Assembly (NCBI GenBank): GCA_003219995.1
Contig: QHRC01000132.1
Location: 9,450-15,054 of the forward strand
DNA length: 5,605 nt
Direction: 5' to 3'
DNA from: Verrucomicrobiota bacterium
GTDB lineage: Bacteria; Verrucomicrobiota; Verrucomicrobiia; Chthoniobacterales; UBA10450
Below the pieces are notes generated by a model. It was not told where the DNA came from and ran no database searches. It worked only from the letters and a program-made list of their open reading frames with translations. Below are positions 1 through 5,574 of this stretch, in pieces. The translations under genes were made by a program, and so were the position numbers. Positions within the stretch are counted from its first letter, which is position 1, and each line of letters begins with the position of its first letter.

Positions 1-519
1 GGTCGCACCATAGGCAAGATGCTTCGCCTTTAAACGCAGCGGAACCACAAAGAAAACTCGCGTCGTCAACTCCAACTCCGGCAGGATCGTCGCATACGCG
101 ACAAGGATGGCCGCAACGCCGCCGGAGGCCGCCAGCAAAACCGAATCCGACGGCATCAGGAAAAGATGGCCAAGTTCGCCTCCGACTGCGCCGGCAAGAT
201 AAAGGTAAAGAAAATGGCGCTGTCCGAGAATCGATTCAAGATCGCGCCCGAGAAAATAGAGGACGACCATGTTTCCGAGCAAATGCCACGGGCCGTTATG
301 TAAAAACATTGCCGTAACAAACTGCCAGGCATAAGCGTCACGAACGCCGCGATCGCTTAAACCAAGATAATCGTGCACGAAACCCGGTTCATAAAGTTCG
401 ACGCACAGGTGCGCGACAAACACCGCCACGTTCGCGCTGATCAATGTCAACAAGATGAAGCGTTGGCGCTGCGTCCAGCGCTGCGTGTAGGACGACGATT
501 TCCGGCCAGACAGGCGCAT
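1..519 (-). CDS. Rhomboid family intramembrane serine protease (partial, C-terminus beyond window)
   Basis: Reading the minus strand from the ATG at 519-517 gives 173 residues that run off the left edge without a stop. A first hydrophobic segment lies at about residues 21-40. Residues 74-84 (HNGPWHLLGNM) give the H-x4-H-x3-N arrangement of rhomboid TM2, with H74, H79 and N83 spaced exactly like H145, H150 and N154 of E. coli GlpG. Then come LGRDLE, a hydrophobic TM3 stretch and AASGG, with S132 in the position of the catalytic serine. The general-base histidine of TM6 would lie beyond the window. The family cleaves transmembrane helices inside the cytoplasmic membrane; the substrate cannot be guessed. 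The usual GxSG appears as AASG. The start is uncertain: the frame stays open upstream into the kinase gene, a TTG lies at 561-559, and no clear Shine-Dalgarno precedes the ATG. It lies 91 bp downstream of the lipid kinase on the same strand and may be co-transcribed with it. Confidence 0.88.
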   Translation of the reverse strand, partial: MRLSGRKSSSYTQRWTQRQRFILLTLISANVAVFVAHLCVELYEPGFVHDYLGLSDRGVRDAYAWQFVTAMFLHNGPWHLLGNMVVLYFLGRDLESILGQRHFLYLYLAGAVGGELGHLFLMPSDSVLLAASGGVAAILVAYATILPELELTTRVFFVVPLRLKAKHLAYGAT

Positions 520-545
520 TTTGCGAGAGTATCGCAACGCTTTCA

Positions 546-566
546 GATTGTCGATTCTCAATTCTG
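546..566 (-). repeat. Degenerate heptamer tract (three units)
   Basis: Read on the minus strand, this stretch splits into three consecutive 7-mers: CAGAATT, GAGAATC and GACAATC. All share the pattern xAxAATY. This matches the period and the AATY core of the cleaner heptamer array at 3634-3661. It lies between the kinase stop and the rhomboid ATG. With only three imperfect units, chance cannot be excluded. Confidence 0.4.
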
Positions 567-610
567 CGCCGAGGCGGGATGAGAGCAGAAAAGCGCTTCG
601 CGCGAAGCGG

Positions 611-1483
611 CTAGGGCAAGGGCGCGGGCGCGAGAACGCGCAGCTTTTTCTCGCGTATTTGAAACTCAACCGGGCAATTGCCAACTAGTTCGCCATCTAG
701 TTCGACCGGCACATCCTGATCGCTCGTTATCCGCAATCGCCGCGTTTGAAAATATTCCACCTCTGGCAGACGAATTTCCGAACTGAAAAAGACATCCTGT
801 AGATATTTAATGATCTCCAGATAGCCAAGCCGCTTGAACGCCACCACGTCGAGGAAACCATCATCGATGACGGCATGTTTAAAAAAAGGAAATGGTCCGC
901 CATAGTGGCGGCCGTTTCCGACAAGAACAAAAGAGCCTTCTTCAATCGCTGTGTTCTCCGATTCGATGAACAGTCGTGGCGGGGGGCGGGTTGCGATTTG
1001 AGCGGCGGAGATGAGGTAACTCAGCGGACCGAAATTGCGTTTGAAAGCAGCGCTGGTTTCTTTGACGACTTGGGCATCGAGTCCGACGCCAGCGAGCTGG
1101 ACAAAATGTTTTCCATTCGCGCTCGGAAGATCGACGAGGCGGGTATGTCCCTTTTGAATGATGTCCCAACACGATTGGAGATTGTGCAAGGGCAAACCGA
1201 GCTCAGTCGCGAAAACATTGACCGTGCCGATTGGCAGCAGGCCAAGCATGGCGGCACTACCGGCCAAGCCATTTACCACTTCATTGATTGTGCCGTCGCC
1301 GCCTGCCGCCACGATCTTTTCGAAACCTTCGCTCGCGGCGTGACGGGCGAATGCTTCCGCTTCGCCCGGTTGCGCTGTCGCGCATATGATGGAATCGCGC
1401 GCCAACGATTGCACCCGCCCGCGCCAACGGCTCGCTTTCTCGCTATGGGCGGCAGGATTGAGAATGACGACGATGTTATTCAC
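611..1483 (-). CDS. Diacylglycerol kinase family lipid kinase (YegS/BmrU/DgkB-like)
   Basis: The product is 290 residues, the normal length for bacterial DAGK_cat proteins (COG1597). Visible motifs are the N-terminal VVILNPAA strand-turn (5-12), the nucleotide-binding GGDGT (61-65) followed by INEVVNGL, LLPIGTVNVFA (82-92) matching the family's P-x-GT-x-N, DDGFLDVV (207-214) and ELDGE (261-265) in the C-terminal beta domain. The family uses ATP to phosphorylate lipids such as diacylglycerol at the inner face of the membrane, often recycling diacylglycerol into phospholipid synthesis. The exact substrate cannot be read from the sequence. The start is GTG at 1483-1481: the next in-frame codons upstream run into a stop at 1510-1508 with no better start, and the coding sequence fits the family N-terminus at once. 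A weak AGG-containing site lies about 10 nt upstream. The gene is divergent from the AsmA-like gene and is followed by the rhomboid gene on the same strand. Confidence 0.93.
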   Translation of the reverse strand: MNNIVVILNPAAHSEKASRWRGRVQSLARDSIICATAQPGEAEAFARHAASEGFEKIVAAGGDGTINEVVNGLAGSAAMLGLLPIGTVNVFATELGLPLHNLQSCWDIIQKGHTRLVDLPSANGKHFVQLAGVGLDAQVVKETSAAFKRNFGPLSYLISAAQIATRPPPRLFIESENTAIEEGSFVLVGNGRHYGGPFPFFKHAVIDDGFLDVVAFKRLGYLEIIKYLQDVFFSSEIRLPEVEYFQTRRLRITSDQDVPVELDGELVGNCPVEFQIREKKLRVLAPAPLP

Positions 1484-1547
1484 GAACCGAGAACCTAAAC
1501 TTGGGCTTTAATCTTTTCTTCAAACTTGGTCTGCGTAACGTCTCGGC
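1484..1547. promoter_or_regulatory. Divergent intergenic region between lipid kinase and AsmA-like gene
   Basis: This 64-bp gap lies between two GTG starts facing away from each other, so it should hold promoters for both directions. Visible elements are a TTTAAT (1507-1512) that could be a plus-strand -10 box without a convincing -35, an 8-bp direct repeat AAACTTGG (1497-1504 and 1522-1529), and an inverted pair CCGAGA (1487-1492) / TCTCGG (1541-1546) near the ends. These are direct observations; any regulatory role is inferred from position only. Confidence 0.4.
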
Positions 1548-3098
1548 GTGGGAAATTTTCACCGAATTGCTTTATCCATAATTGGGGCACTTTTTGCGCT
1601 CGTTACGATTACCGTAATTGGGCTGAACTTGTATGTGCAATCGCAAGGGACTCAAGCAAGGATTCAGCAGGAACTCAGCCAACGGATTGGCACTGCGCTC
1701 CATATCCGGCGCATTAGTGTCACGCCATGGGGCGGATTGACATTGACCGGTATTACCATTCCGCAAATCTCGACCGCAAGTTCGAGCGACTTTTTAGAGG
1801 CAAAAAGTTTTCATCTTCACCTTCGTTTCCTTTCACTTTTCTCGAAACGGCTGGTGATCAAAGAAGTGTCGCTCCTATCTCCAAATGTGATCTGGCCACA
1901 AAATGCTGACGGGAAATGGAGATTGCCCGGTTCGCGAGACGAGAAACATCCCGCTTCACCGTCAGCCGGAGTTGCGACGGCTTCCGAATCGCCGCCGGAA
2001 ACTGTGGCCACAACGCCGCTCGCGCCCAAGCCGAACATTACGAACACAAACCTCAAAGCCGACAAAGGGAACATCGGTTTTGTTCCGGAAGTTCGACGCG
2101 TCAATGTCACTGGCGGCAGTTTCAGGTTTCTCGACCGGTATGGAAACGTAATCGCCGTTTTCGAAGGAGTCGATTTTCATTCAAGCTTGCGCAACGCCCA
2201 AGATCTTCGCGGCGACGCAAAAATCGCGAAGATATCGCTGCGCGATCGGTTTTTCCTTGAGAAGTTACAATCGCCTCTTCGTTATGATCCCAAAGCACTG
2301 GATCTTGCGAAGATCTCGGCGCGCGCCGGCGCCGGCGAAATTAACGGTCATTTCGCGATGGAACCGCAATTGGAAGACTCTCCGTTCACGGTAAGTGTGA
2401 CATTTCAAAACATCCAAGCCGATCAGATTGTTGCCGACGCCGGCGGCCCAAAAGGCATGGTGCAGGGTAAACTCGAAGGAAACTTCGAAGCCGCAGGGAA
2501 AACGGGCGATCCCGATGCGCTCACCGGTGCTGGTCAGATTTTTCTGCGCGATGGAAAACTGCAGCAATACAGTCTGCTCGTTGCCTTGGGCCAGGTTTTG
2601 CAGATTGAGGAGCTGACTCAGCTCCATCTCGAGCAGGCGCAGGCCAAGTACCACCTCAGCCCGGGATTGGTAACCATTGACGAGCTCATTTTGCGTTCGC
2701 CAAACATTCGACTCTCCGCCGCCGGGACGGTGACCTTTAGTGGGAAATTGCGGCTCGATTCCCAACTTGCCATCAATGAAAAGATTCGCGCCCAGCTCTT
2801 CAAGCCCATTCGTGAGAATTTCCGGCCGATCGGTGAAGCGGGATATTCCGCGGTCGATTTTCAAGTGGCCGGAACCATCGACCGTCCAAAATCGAACTTG
2901 ATGGAAAGGATGGTCGGACGCGATCTCAAAGATTTCGTGAGCGGTTTTTTCGGTGGAAAAAAAACAGAACGCTCCAAGAGCAAAAAGCCGGCCGATGCAG
3001 CGGCGATACAACCGGAACAGCCAACTCCTGCACCCACACCCGCGGCGGCGCCCAGTGCGACACTGCCTGCCGTGATTGCAACGCCGTCTCCACCATGA
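1548..3098 (+). CDS. AsmA-like family envelope protein
   Basis: The product is 516 residues. One hydrophobic anchor at residues 7-30 is preceded by a short basic N-terminus (GNFHR), so most of the protein should be periplasmic. Residues 34-117 have the AsmA N-terminal look: a QxxLSQRIGTALHIRRISVTPWGGLTLTGI-type opening, then short beta-rich strands. A Ser/Pro/Ala-rich linker follows at about 130-170. The region 325-445 matches the AsmA C-terminal pattern: IFLRDGKLQ, LGQVLQIEELTQL, LVTIDELILRSPNIRLSAAGTV and FQVAGTIDRP. The family belongs to the AsmA/TamB class of bridge-like proteins implicated in lipid movement or outer-membrane biogenesis; this role is inferred. The end (460-516) is a basic patch followed by a Pro/Ala-rich tail. 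The start is GTG at 1548, the first in-frame start after a TAA at 1536-1538; no strong ribosome binding site is seen. It overlaps rsmD by 4 nt (ATGA). Confidence 0.82.
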   Translation: MGNFHRIALSIIGALFALVTITVIGLNLYVQSQGTQARIQQELSQRIGTALHIRRISVTPWGGLTLTGITIPQISTASSSDFLEAKSFHLHLRFLSLFSKRLVIKEVSLLSPNVIWPQNADGKWRLPGSRDEKHPASPSAGVATASESPPETVATTPLAPKPNITNTNLKADKGNIGFVPEVRRVNVTGGSFRFLDRYGNVIAVFEGVDFHSSLRNAQDLRGDAKIAKISLRDRFFLEKLQSPLRYDPKALDLAKISARAGAGEINGHFAMEPQLEDSPFTVSVTFQNIQADQIVADAGGPKGMVQGKLEGNFEAAGKTGDPDALTGAGQIFLRDGKLQQYSLLVALGQVLQIEELTQLHLEQAQAKYHLSPGLVTIDELILRSPNIRLSAAGTVTFSGKLRLDSQLAINEKIRAQLFKPIRENFRPIGEAGYSAVDFQVAGTIDRPKSNLMERMVGRDLKDFVSGFFGGKKTERSKSKKPADAAAIQPEQPTPAPTPAAAPSATLPAVIATPSPP

Positions 3099-3673
3099 GA
3101 GTGATCGCGGGTTCCGCCGGTGGAATCCAACTCGAAGTGCCGAAGCGCGGCGTACGGCCGACGATGGATCGCGTCAAGGCGGCCATCTTCTCCAGTTTGG
3201 GCGACAAAATCATTGGCGAGAAAATTCTCGATCTTTTCGCTGGAAGTGGCGCTCTCGGCATTGAAGCGCTCAGCCGCGGCGCGGCCTCGGTTCTTTTTGT
3301 CGAGCAAGATCGACAATCGATTTCGGCCATCGAGAAAAATCTGGCGAAAACGAACCTGAAAGGTCGCGTTCGTCCGGAGGAAGTTTTTGAATTCCTGCGG
3401 CATTCGTCTCCGACCGAAACATTCGGGGTCATTTTCGCCGATCCGCCCTATGAAAAAGCGAAATCCGGCGAGCGCTTTACCGAGAAGCTTTTGGTAAATA
3501 AAGCATTGCCGCACCTGCTCGAATCCGGCGGCATTTTCGTTCTGGAGAAACAGCCGGACGAAAATCTTCCAGAGACAAAGTTTTGGCGTGTTGTCCGCAG
3601 AAAAACATACGGCGCTACGGAAGTCCTTTTTCTATCCGCAATCCGCAATTCGCAATCCGCAATCGAGTTGTGA
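3095..3673 (+). CDS. rsmD: 16S rRNA (guanine(966)-N(2))-methyltransferase RsmD
   Basis: The product is 192 residues, close to the usual size for RsmD. It begins MRVIAGSAGG, the typical family N-terminus. It contains RPTMDRVKAAIFSSL (21-35), the SAM-binding motif I DLFAGSGALGIEAL (46-59), the acidic VEQD (69-72) that ends strand 2, and the catalytic N-methyltransferase motif DPPY (116-119). The enzyme transfers a methyl group from SAM to N2 of G966 in helix 31 of 16S rRNA, acting on assembled 30S particles in the cytoplasm. The ATG shares the ATGA junction with the upstream stop, which supports translational coupling. The last 12 residues (SAIRNSQSAIEL) lie outside the normal fold and are largely encoded by a tandem heptamer repeat, so the natural C-terminus is probably near the LFL at 178-180. 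The gene neighbours waaA, whereas in many bacteria rsmD neighbours coaD. Confidence 0.95.
   Translation: MRVIAGSAGGIQLEVPKRGVRPTMDRVKAAIFSSLGDKIIGEKILDLFAGSGALGIEALSRGAASVLFVEQDRQSISAIEKNLAKTNLKGRVRPEEVFEFLRHSSPTETFGVIFADPPYEKAKSGERFTEKLLVNKALPHLLESGGIFVLEKQPDENLPETKFWRVVRRKTYGATEVLFLSAIRNSQSAIEL
3634..3661 (+). repeat. Tandem heptamer array, 4 units (ATCCGCA / ATTCGCA)
   Basis: The four contiguous 7-mers are ATCCGCA (3634), ATCCGCA (3641), ATTCGCA (3648) and ATCCGCA (3655), followed by a partial ATCGAGT. The array sits at the 3' end of rsmD and just upstream of the waaA start. Because 7 is not a multiple of 3, three units encode a seven-residue period in each frame: SAIRNSQ in the rsmD frame and SIRNPQF in the waaA frame. 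Arrays of this kind occur at gene ends in some bacterial genomes and typically show up as stray SAIRNPQ-like protein tails (from memory). Confidence 0.85.
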
Positions 3674-4977
3674 TTCGACTGATTTACAATTTGCTTTGGC
3701 CAATCGGCCTCCTGTTTTTCCTCCCCGGGTATCTCGTGAAAATGTACCGGCGCGGTAATTACCGGTATAAGTTCGGACAGCGCCTCGGGATTTACGATGT
3801 CGAACTTCGCGCGCGACTTGGCATGCAAAGGTCGACATGGCTGCATGCGGTCAGCGTGGGCGAGGTGATGATTGCGCTCAAACTCGCGACAGCGATTAAG
3901 GCGCTCGAGCCGGAGGCACAGTTTGTTCTGACCACTACGACGACAACCGGCTTCGCGTTTGCAAGCAAGAATGTTGCAAGCTGGGTCGAGGTGCTTTACA
4001 CACCGCTCGATTTCTGGCCGATAATGCAACGCGCTTTCGCGGCCATTCAACCGGCCAAGATTATTCTCGTCGAAGCGGAGGTGTGGCCCAATCTCGCTGC
4101 CGCCGCCCACGCGCGCCGGATCCCGCTCGTCCTCGTTAACGCCCGGCTATCGCCACGATCGGAAAAGAGATTTCAGCGGTTCCGATTTTTTGTAGCGCCA
4201 ACGTTTCGGCTTCTCGATCTGGTTTGCGTGCAAGAAGCGGCGGAGGCCGACCGCTGGACGGCCATCGGCGTTCTTCGAGATCGGATCCGCGTCGTTGGCA
4301 GCATCAAGTACGATCCGGAAGAAATCCATGTCGATAAAACGGTTTCGGAAAAAGTTTTAACGCAGTGCAAGATCGACACTCTCCGTCCGATCATTCTCGG
4401 CGGCAGCACGCACGCCGGCGAAGAAGAGATTCTTGGGAAGATTTTTCGCGAATTACGCACGGAATTTGGGAATATTTTCTTGATTATCGCGCCGCGCCAT
4501 GTGGAACGTGCGCGCGAAATTTATCGCGCTTACCGTGAGCTCGGCTTGGGCGTTGCCTTGAGAAGTCAGTCATCGAATGTCAATTCTCCGATTGATTGTT
4601 TGGTTCTCGATTCGACGGGCGAATTGCGAGATTGGTATCCGGTTGCAACCGTCGTTTTCGTCGGGAAAAGTCTTACTGCGCGCGGCGGGCAGAATCCAGC
4701 GGAGGCAATCGTCGCTGGGAAACCAGTTGTGTTTGGATTGCATATGGAGAACTTCGCCGCTTTTGCCCGGTCGCTGGTTGAGCGCGCCGGTGCTTTTCAA
4801 ATCAGTTCTGCCGATGAATTAAAGCGGGCGATTGTCGATCTTTTGCGCGATGCGGGTTTGCGTCAACGGCTGGCGGAAAATGCCCGCGAAGTGCTGAATA
4901 GCCATCGCGGAGCAACTGCGCGGACAGCTGCATTGATTGATTTAGTTGGGTCCTCGCTCATAAACCCGAAGGGGTAA
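3670..4977 (+). CDS. waaA: 3-deoxy-D-manno-octulosonic acid (Kdo) transferase
   Basis: WaaA (KdtA) transfers Kdo from CMP-Kdo to the lipid A precursor at the inner face of the cytoplasmic membrane. From the GTG at 3670 the protein is 435 residues, near the usual length of about 425. An N-terminal membrane anchor (about 4-23) is followed by MYRRGNYRYKFGQRLG, a standard GT30 opening. Key motifs are HAVSVGEV (59-66) with the expected catalytic Glu at 65, EAEVWPN (135-141), NARLS (157-161), GSTHAGEE (245-252), APRH (274-277) and the donor-site GGQNPAEA (339-346) with HMENF (358-362). The frame is open further upstream to an ATG at 3583, but those 29 extra codons overlap conserved rsmD sequence and the heptamer repeat. 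The GTG gives a 4-nt GTGA overlap with the rsmD stop and a normal family N-terminus. Gln replaces the His usual in GGHN. Whether it adds one or several Kdo residues cannot be told. Confidence 0.94.
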   Translation: MIRLIYNLLWPIGLLFFLPGYLVKMYRRGNYRYKFGQRLGIYDVELRARLGMQRSTWLHAVSVGEVMIALKLATAIKALEPEAQFVLTTTTTTGFAFASKNVASWVEVLYTPLDFWPIMQRAFAAIQPAKIILVEAEVWPNLAAAAHARRIPLVLVNARLSPRSEKRFQRFRFFVAPTFRLLDLVCVQEAAEADRWTAIGVLRDRIRVVGSIKYDPEEIHVDKTVSEKVLTQCKIDTLRPIILGGSTHAGEEEILGKIFRELRTEFGNIFLIIAPRHVERAREIYRAYRELGLGVALRSQSSNVNSPIDCLVLDSTGELRDWYPVATVVFVGKSLTARGGQNPAEAIVAGKPVVFGLHMENFAAFARSLVERAGAFQISSADELKRAIVDLLRDAGLRQRLAENAREVLNSHRGATARTAALIDLVGSSLINPKG

Positions 4978-5056
4978 GGTATAGGTCGCGCTGCTCCCGC
5001 GGGTTCCGTTGCTGATCTCGCCGCGACGCGCACAAAAATTTCATCGTGCGATCGAA

Positions 5057-5079
5057 GCTATACGTGATTCACGTATGGC
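5057..5079. promoter_or_regulatory. Perfect palindrome / hairpin (operator or terminator candidate)
   Basis: The core ATACGTGATTCACGTAT (5060-5076) is an 8+1+8 perfect inverted repeat. As plus-strand RNA the stem extends through a U-G pair (5059/5077), C-G (5058/5078) and G-C (5057/5079). The downstream bases ATTATCTTT form only a poor T-tract, so a standard Rho-independent terminator is doubtful. A binding site for a dimeric regulator, or a hairpin at the waaA mRNA end, are both possible. Confidence 0.45.
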
Positions 5080-5130
5080 ATTATCTTTGCGAGAGACCAA
5101 CGCGGGAAAAGCCTTGCCAGGCAATTTGCC

Positions 5131-5159
5131 TTGCGCGACTGGAGCTCAATTCCGATATT
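5131..5159 (+). promoter_or_regulatory. Possible promoter of tRNA-Glu
   Basis: A TTGCGC (5131-5136) and a GATATT (5154-5159) are separated by 17 bp and would place the transcription start a few bases before the mature tRNA 5' end at 5172. The match to a sigma-70 consensus is weak (about 3/6 and 4/6). The call therefore rests on spacing and position. Confidence 0.25.
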
Positions 5160-5171
5160 GCCCGGCTTCGT

Positions 5172-5247
5172 GACCCTATCGTCTAGAGGCCCAGGACACC
5201 GCCCTTTCACGGCGGTAACACGGGTTCGAATCCCGTTAGGGTCGCCA
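5172..5247 (+). tRNA. tRNA-Glu, anticodon TTC, with encoded CCA
   Basis: A full cloverleaf can be drawn. The acceptor stem is GACCCTA (5172-5178) with TAGGGTC (5237-5243). The D stem is GTC/GAC (5181-5183 with 5195-5197). The anticodon stem is CCGCC/GGCGG (5199-5203 with 5211-5215) around the loop CTTTCAC, giving anticodon TTC at 5206-5208. The T stem is ACGGG/CCCGT (5220-5224 with 5232-5236) with loop TTCGAAT. The discriminator is G (5244) and CCA is encoded at 5245-5247. The D arm and anticodon arm match E. coli tRNA-Glu closely (from memory), while the acceptor and T stems differ by compensated changes. It decodes GAA and GAG. Confidence 0.97.
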
Positions 5248-5267
5248 CTGGCTACTTTTGCCTATGA

Positions 5268-5288
5268 AAAGGCGACTTCGCCTTTATC
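5268..5288 (+). terminator. Rho-independent terminator-like hairpin after tRNA-Glu
   Basis: AAAGGCGA (5268-5275) and TCGCCTTT (5278-5285) are perfect inverted repeats separated by CT. They form a stem of about 7 bp with a 4-nt loop, preceded by an A-run and ending in TTTAT. It starts 21 nt after the tRNA CCA end, a sensible place for termination of the tRNA transcript. The T-tract is short, so the strength is uncertain. Confidence 0.65.
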
Positions 5289-5331
5289 GCTGTCTCAGTT
5301 TGCATAACGCATCCGCATAACAAGTGCGTTC

Positions 5332-5574
5332 GTGTTCACCTGTGTCATTCGATCAAAGCTTGCGCTGGATCGCTTTAAAACGCGCTGTGCCGGTGCGAAA
5401 GATCATCGCGCCTTAGAATGGCTTGCTGAGCACTGCCACGCTGACGAGTTCTGTCCGCCGAAAGAGCAGCAAGTGAACGTGCACGTCAAGCGAGGTCGCG
5501 ACGCACTCTTACCGGGATGGGCGATAGGACAGCCGCAAATTCGAGTCATTGAAAAGCGTGTCGAGTCCCCGTGA
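5332..5574 (+). CDS. Doubtful small ORF, hypothetical protein (80 aa)
   Basis: An 80-codon frame runs from a GTG at 5332 to TGA at 5572-5574. The in-frame stop upstream (TAA near 5305) excludes a longer version. No Shine-Dalgarno is evident and no family is recognised. The product is hydrophilic with several Cys and His residues (HCHADEFCPP at about 34-43), followed by KEQQVNVHVKRG and ALLPGWAIGQPQ. There is no signal peptide or membrane segment. The codons do not look implausible, so it could be a real short protein, the remnant of a larger gene, or a chance frame. The position just beyond a tRNA gene is where acquired or decaying sequence is often found, but nothing in the window proves transfer. 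Confidence 0.25.
   Translation: MFTCVIRSKLALDRFKTRCAGAKDHRALEWLAEHCHADEFCPPKEQQVNVHVKRGRDALLPGWAIGQPQIRVIEKRVESP

Larger units (their letters stand above)
4978..5171. other. Intergenic spacer between waaA and tRNA-Glu
   Basis: No convincing ORF lies in this 194-bp stretch. It should contain the end of the waaA transcript and the tRNA promoter. It holds a CCCGCGGG palindrome (4996-5003), a 17-bp perfect palindrome (5060-5076) and interlocking TTGCC/GGCAA palindromes (5114-5131). No classical GC stem with a long T-run follows waaA directly. Confidence 0.6.

Noticed and set aside
156..582. Small open frames on both strands at the left end (156-341 minus, 373-582 plus)
   Set aside because: The rhomboid protease frame on the minus strand explains this region; these are alternative-frame shadows.
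875..1498. 207-codon open frame on the plus strand
   Set aside because: It is fully antisense to the lipid kinase, whose motifs (GGDGT, GTVN) are unmistakable; the plus product resembles no family.
2265..3011. 248-codon open frame on the minus strand
   Set aside because: It is antisense to the AsmA-like gene and shows no recognisable domain; long shadow frames are common in GC-rich DNA.
3634..3661. CRISPR-like or microsatellite element
   Set aside because: The units are 7 bp, contiguous and have no spacers, so it is not a CRISPR; it is kept only as a short tandem repeat.
3583..3669. ATG at 3583 as the start of waaA
   Set aside because: It would add 29 residues encoded by out-of-frame rsmD sequence and the heptamer repeat; the GTG at 3670 gives the normal family N-terminus and a GTGA overlap.
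3448..4110. 220-codon minus-strand frame across the rsmD/waaA junction
   Set aside because: It is antisense to two well-identified genes and includes the antisense of the heptamer array; no family features.
4963..5003. Terminator right after waaA (ACCC-GAAG-GGGT, CCCGCGGG)
   Set aside because: The stems are only 4 bp, one partly inside the coding end, and no T-run follows.
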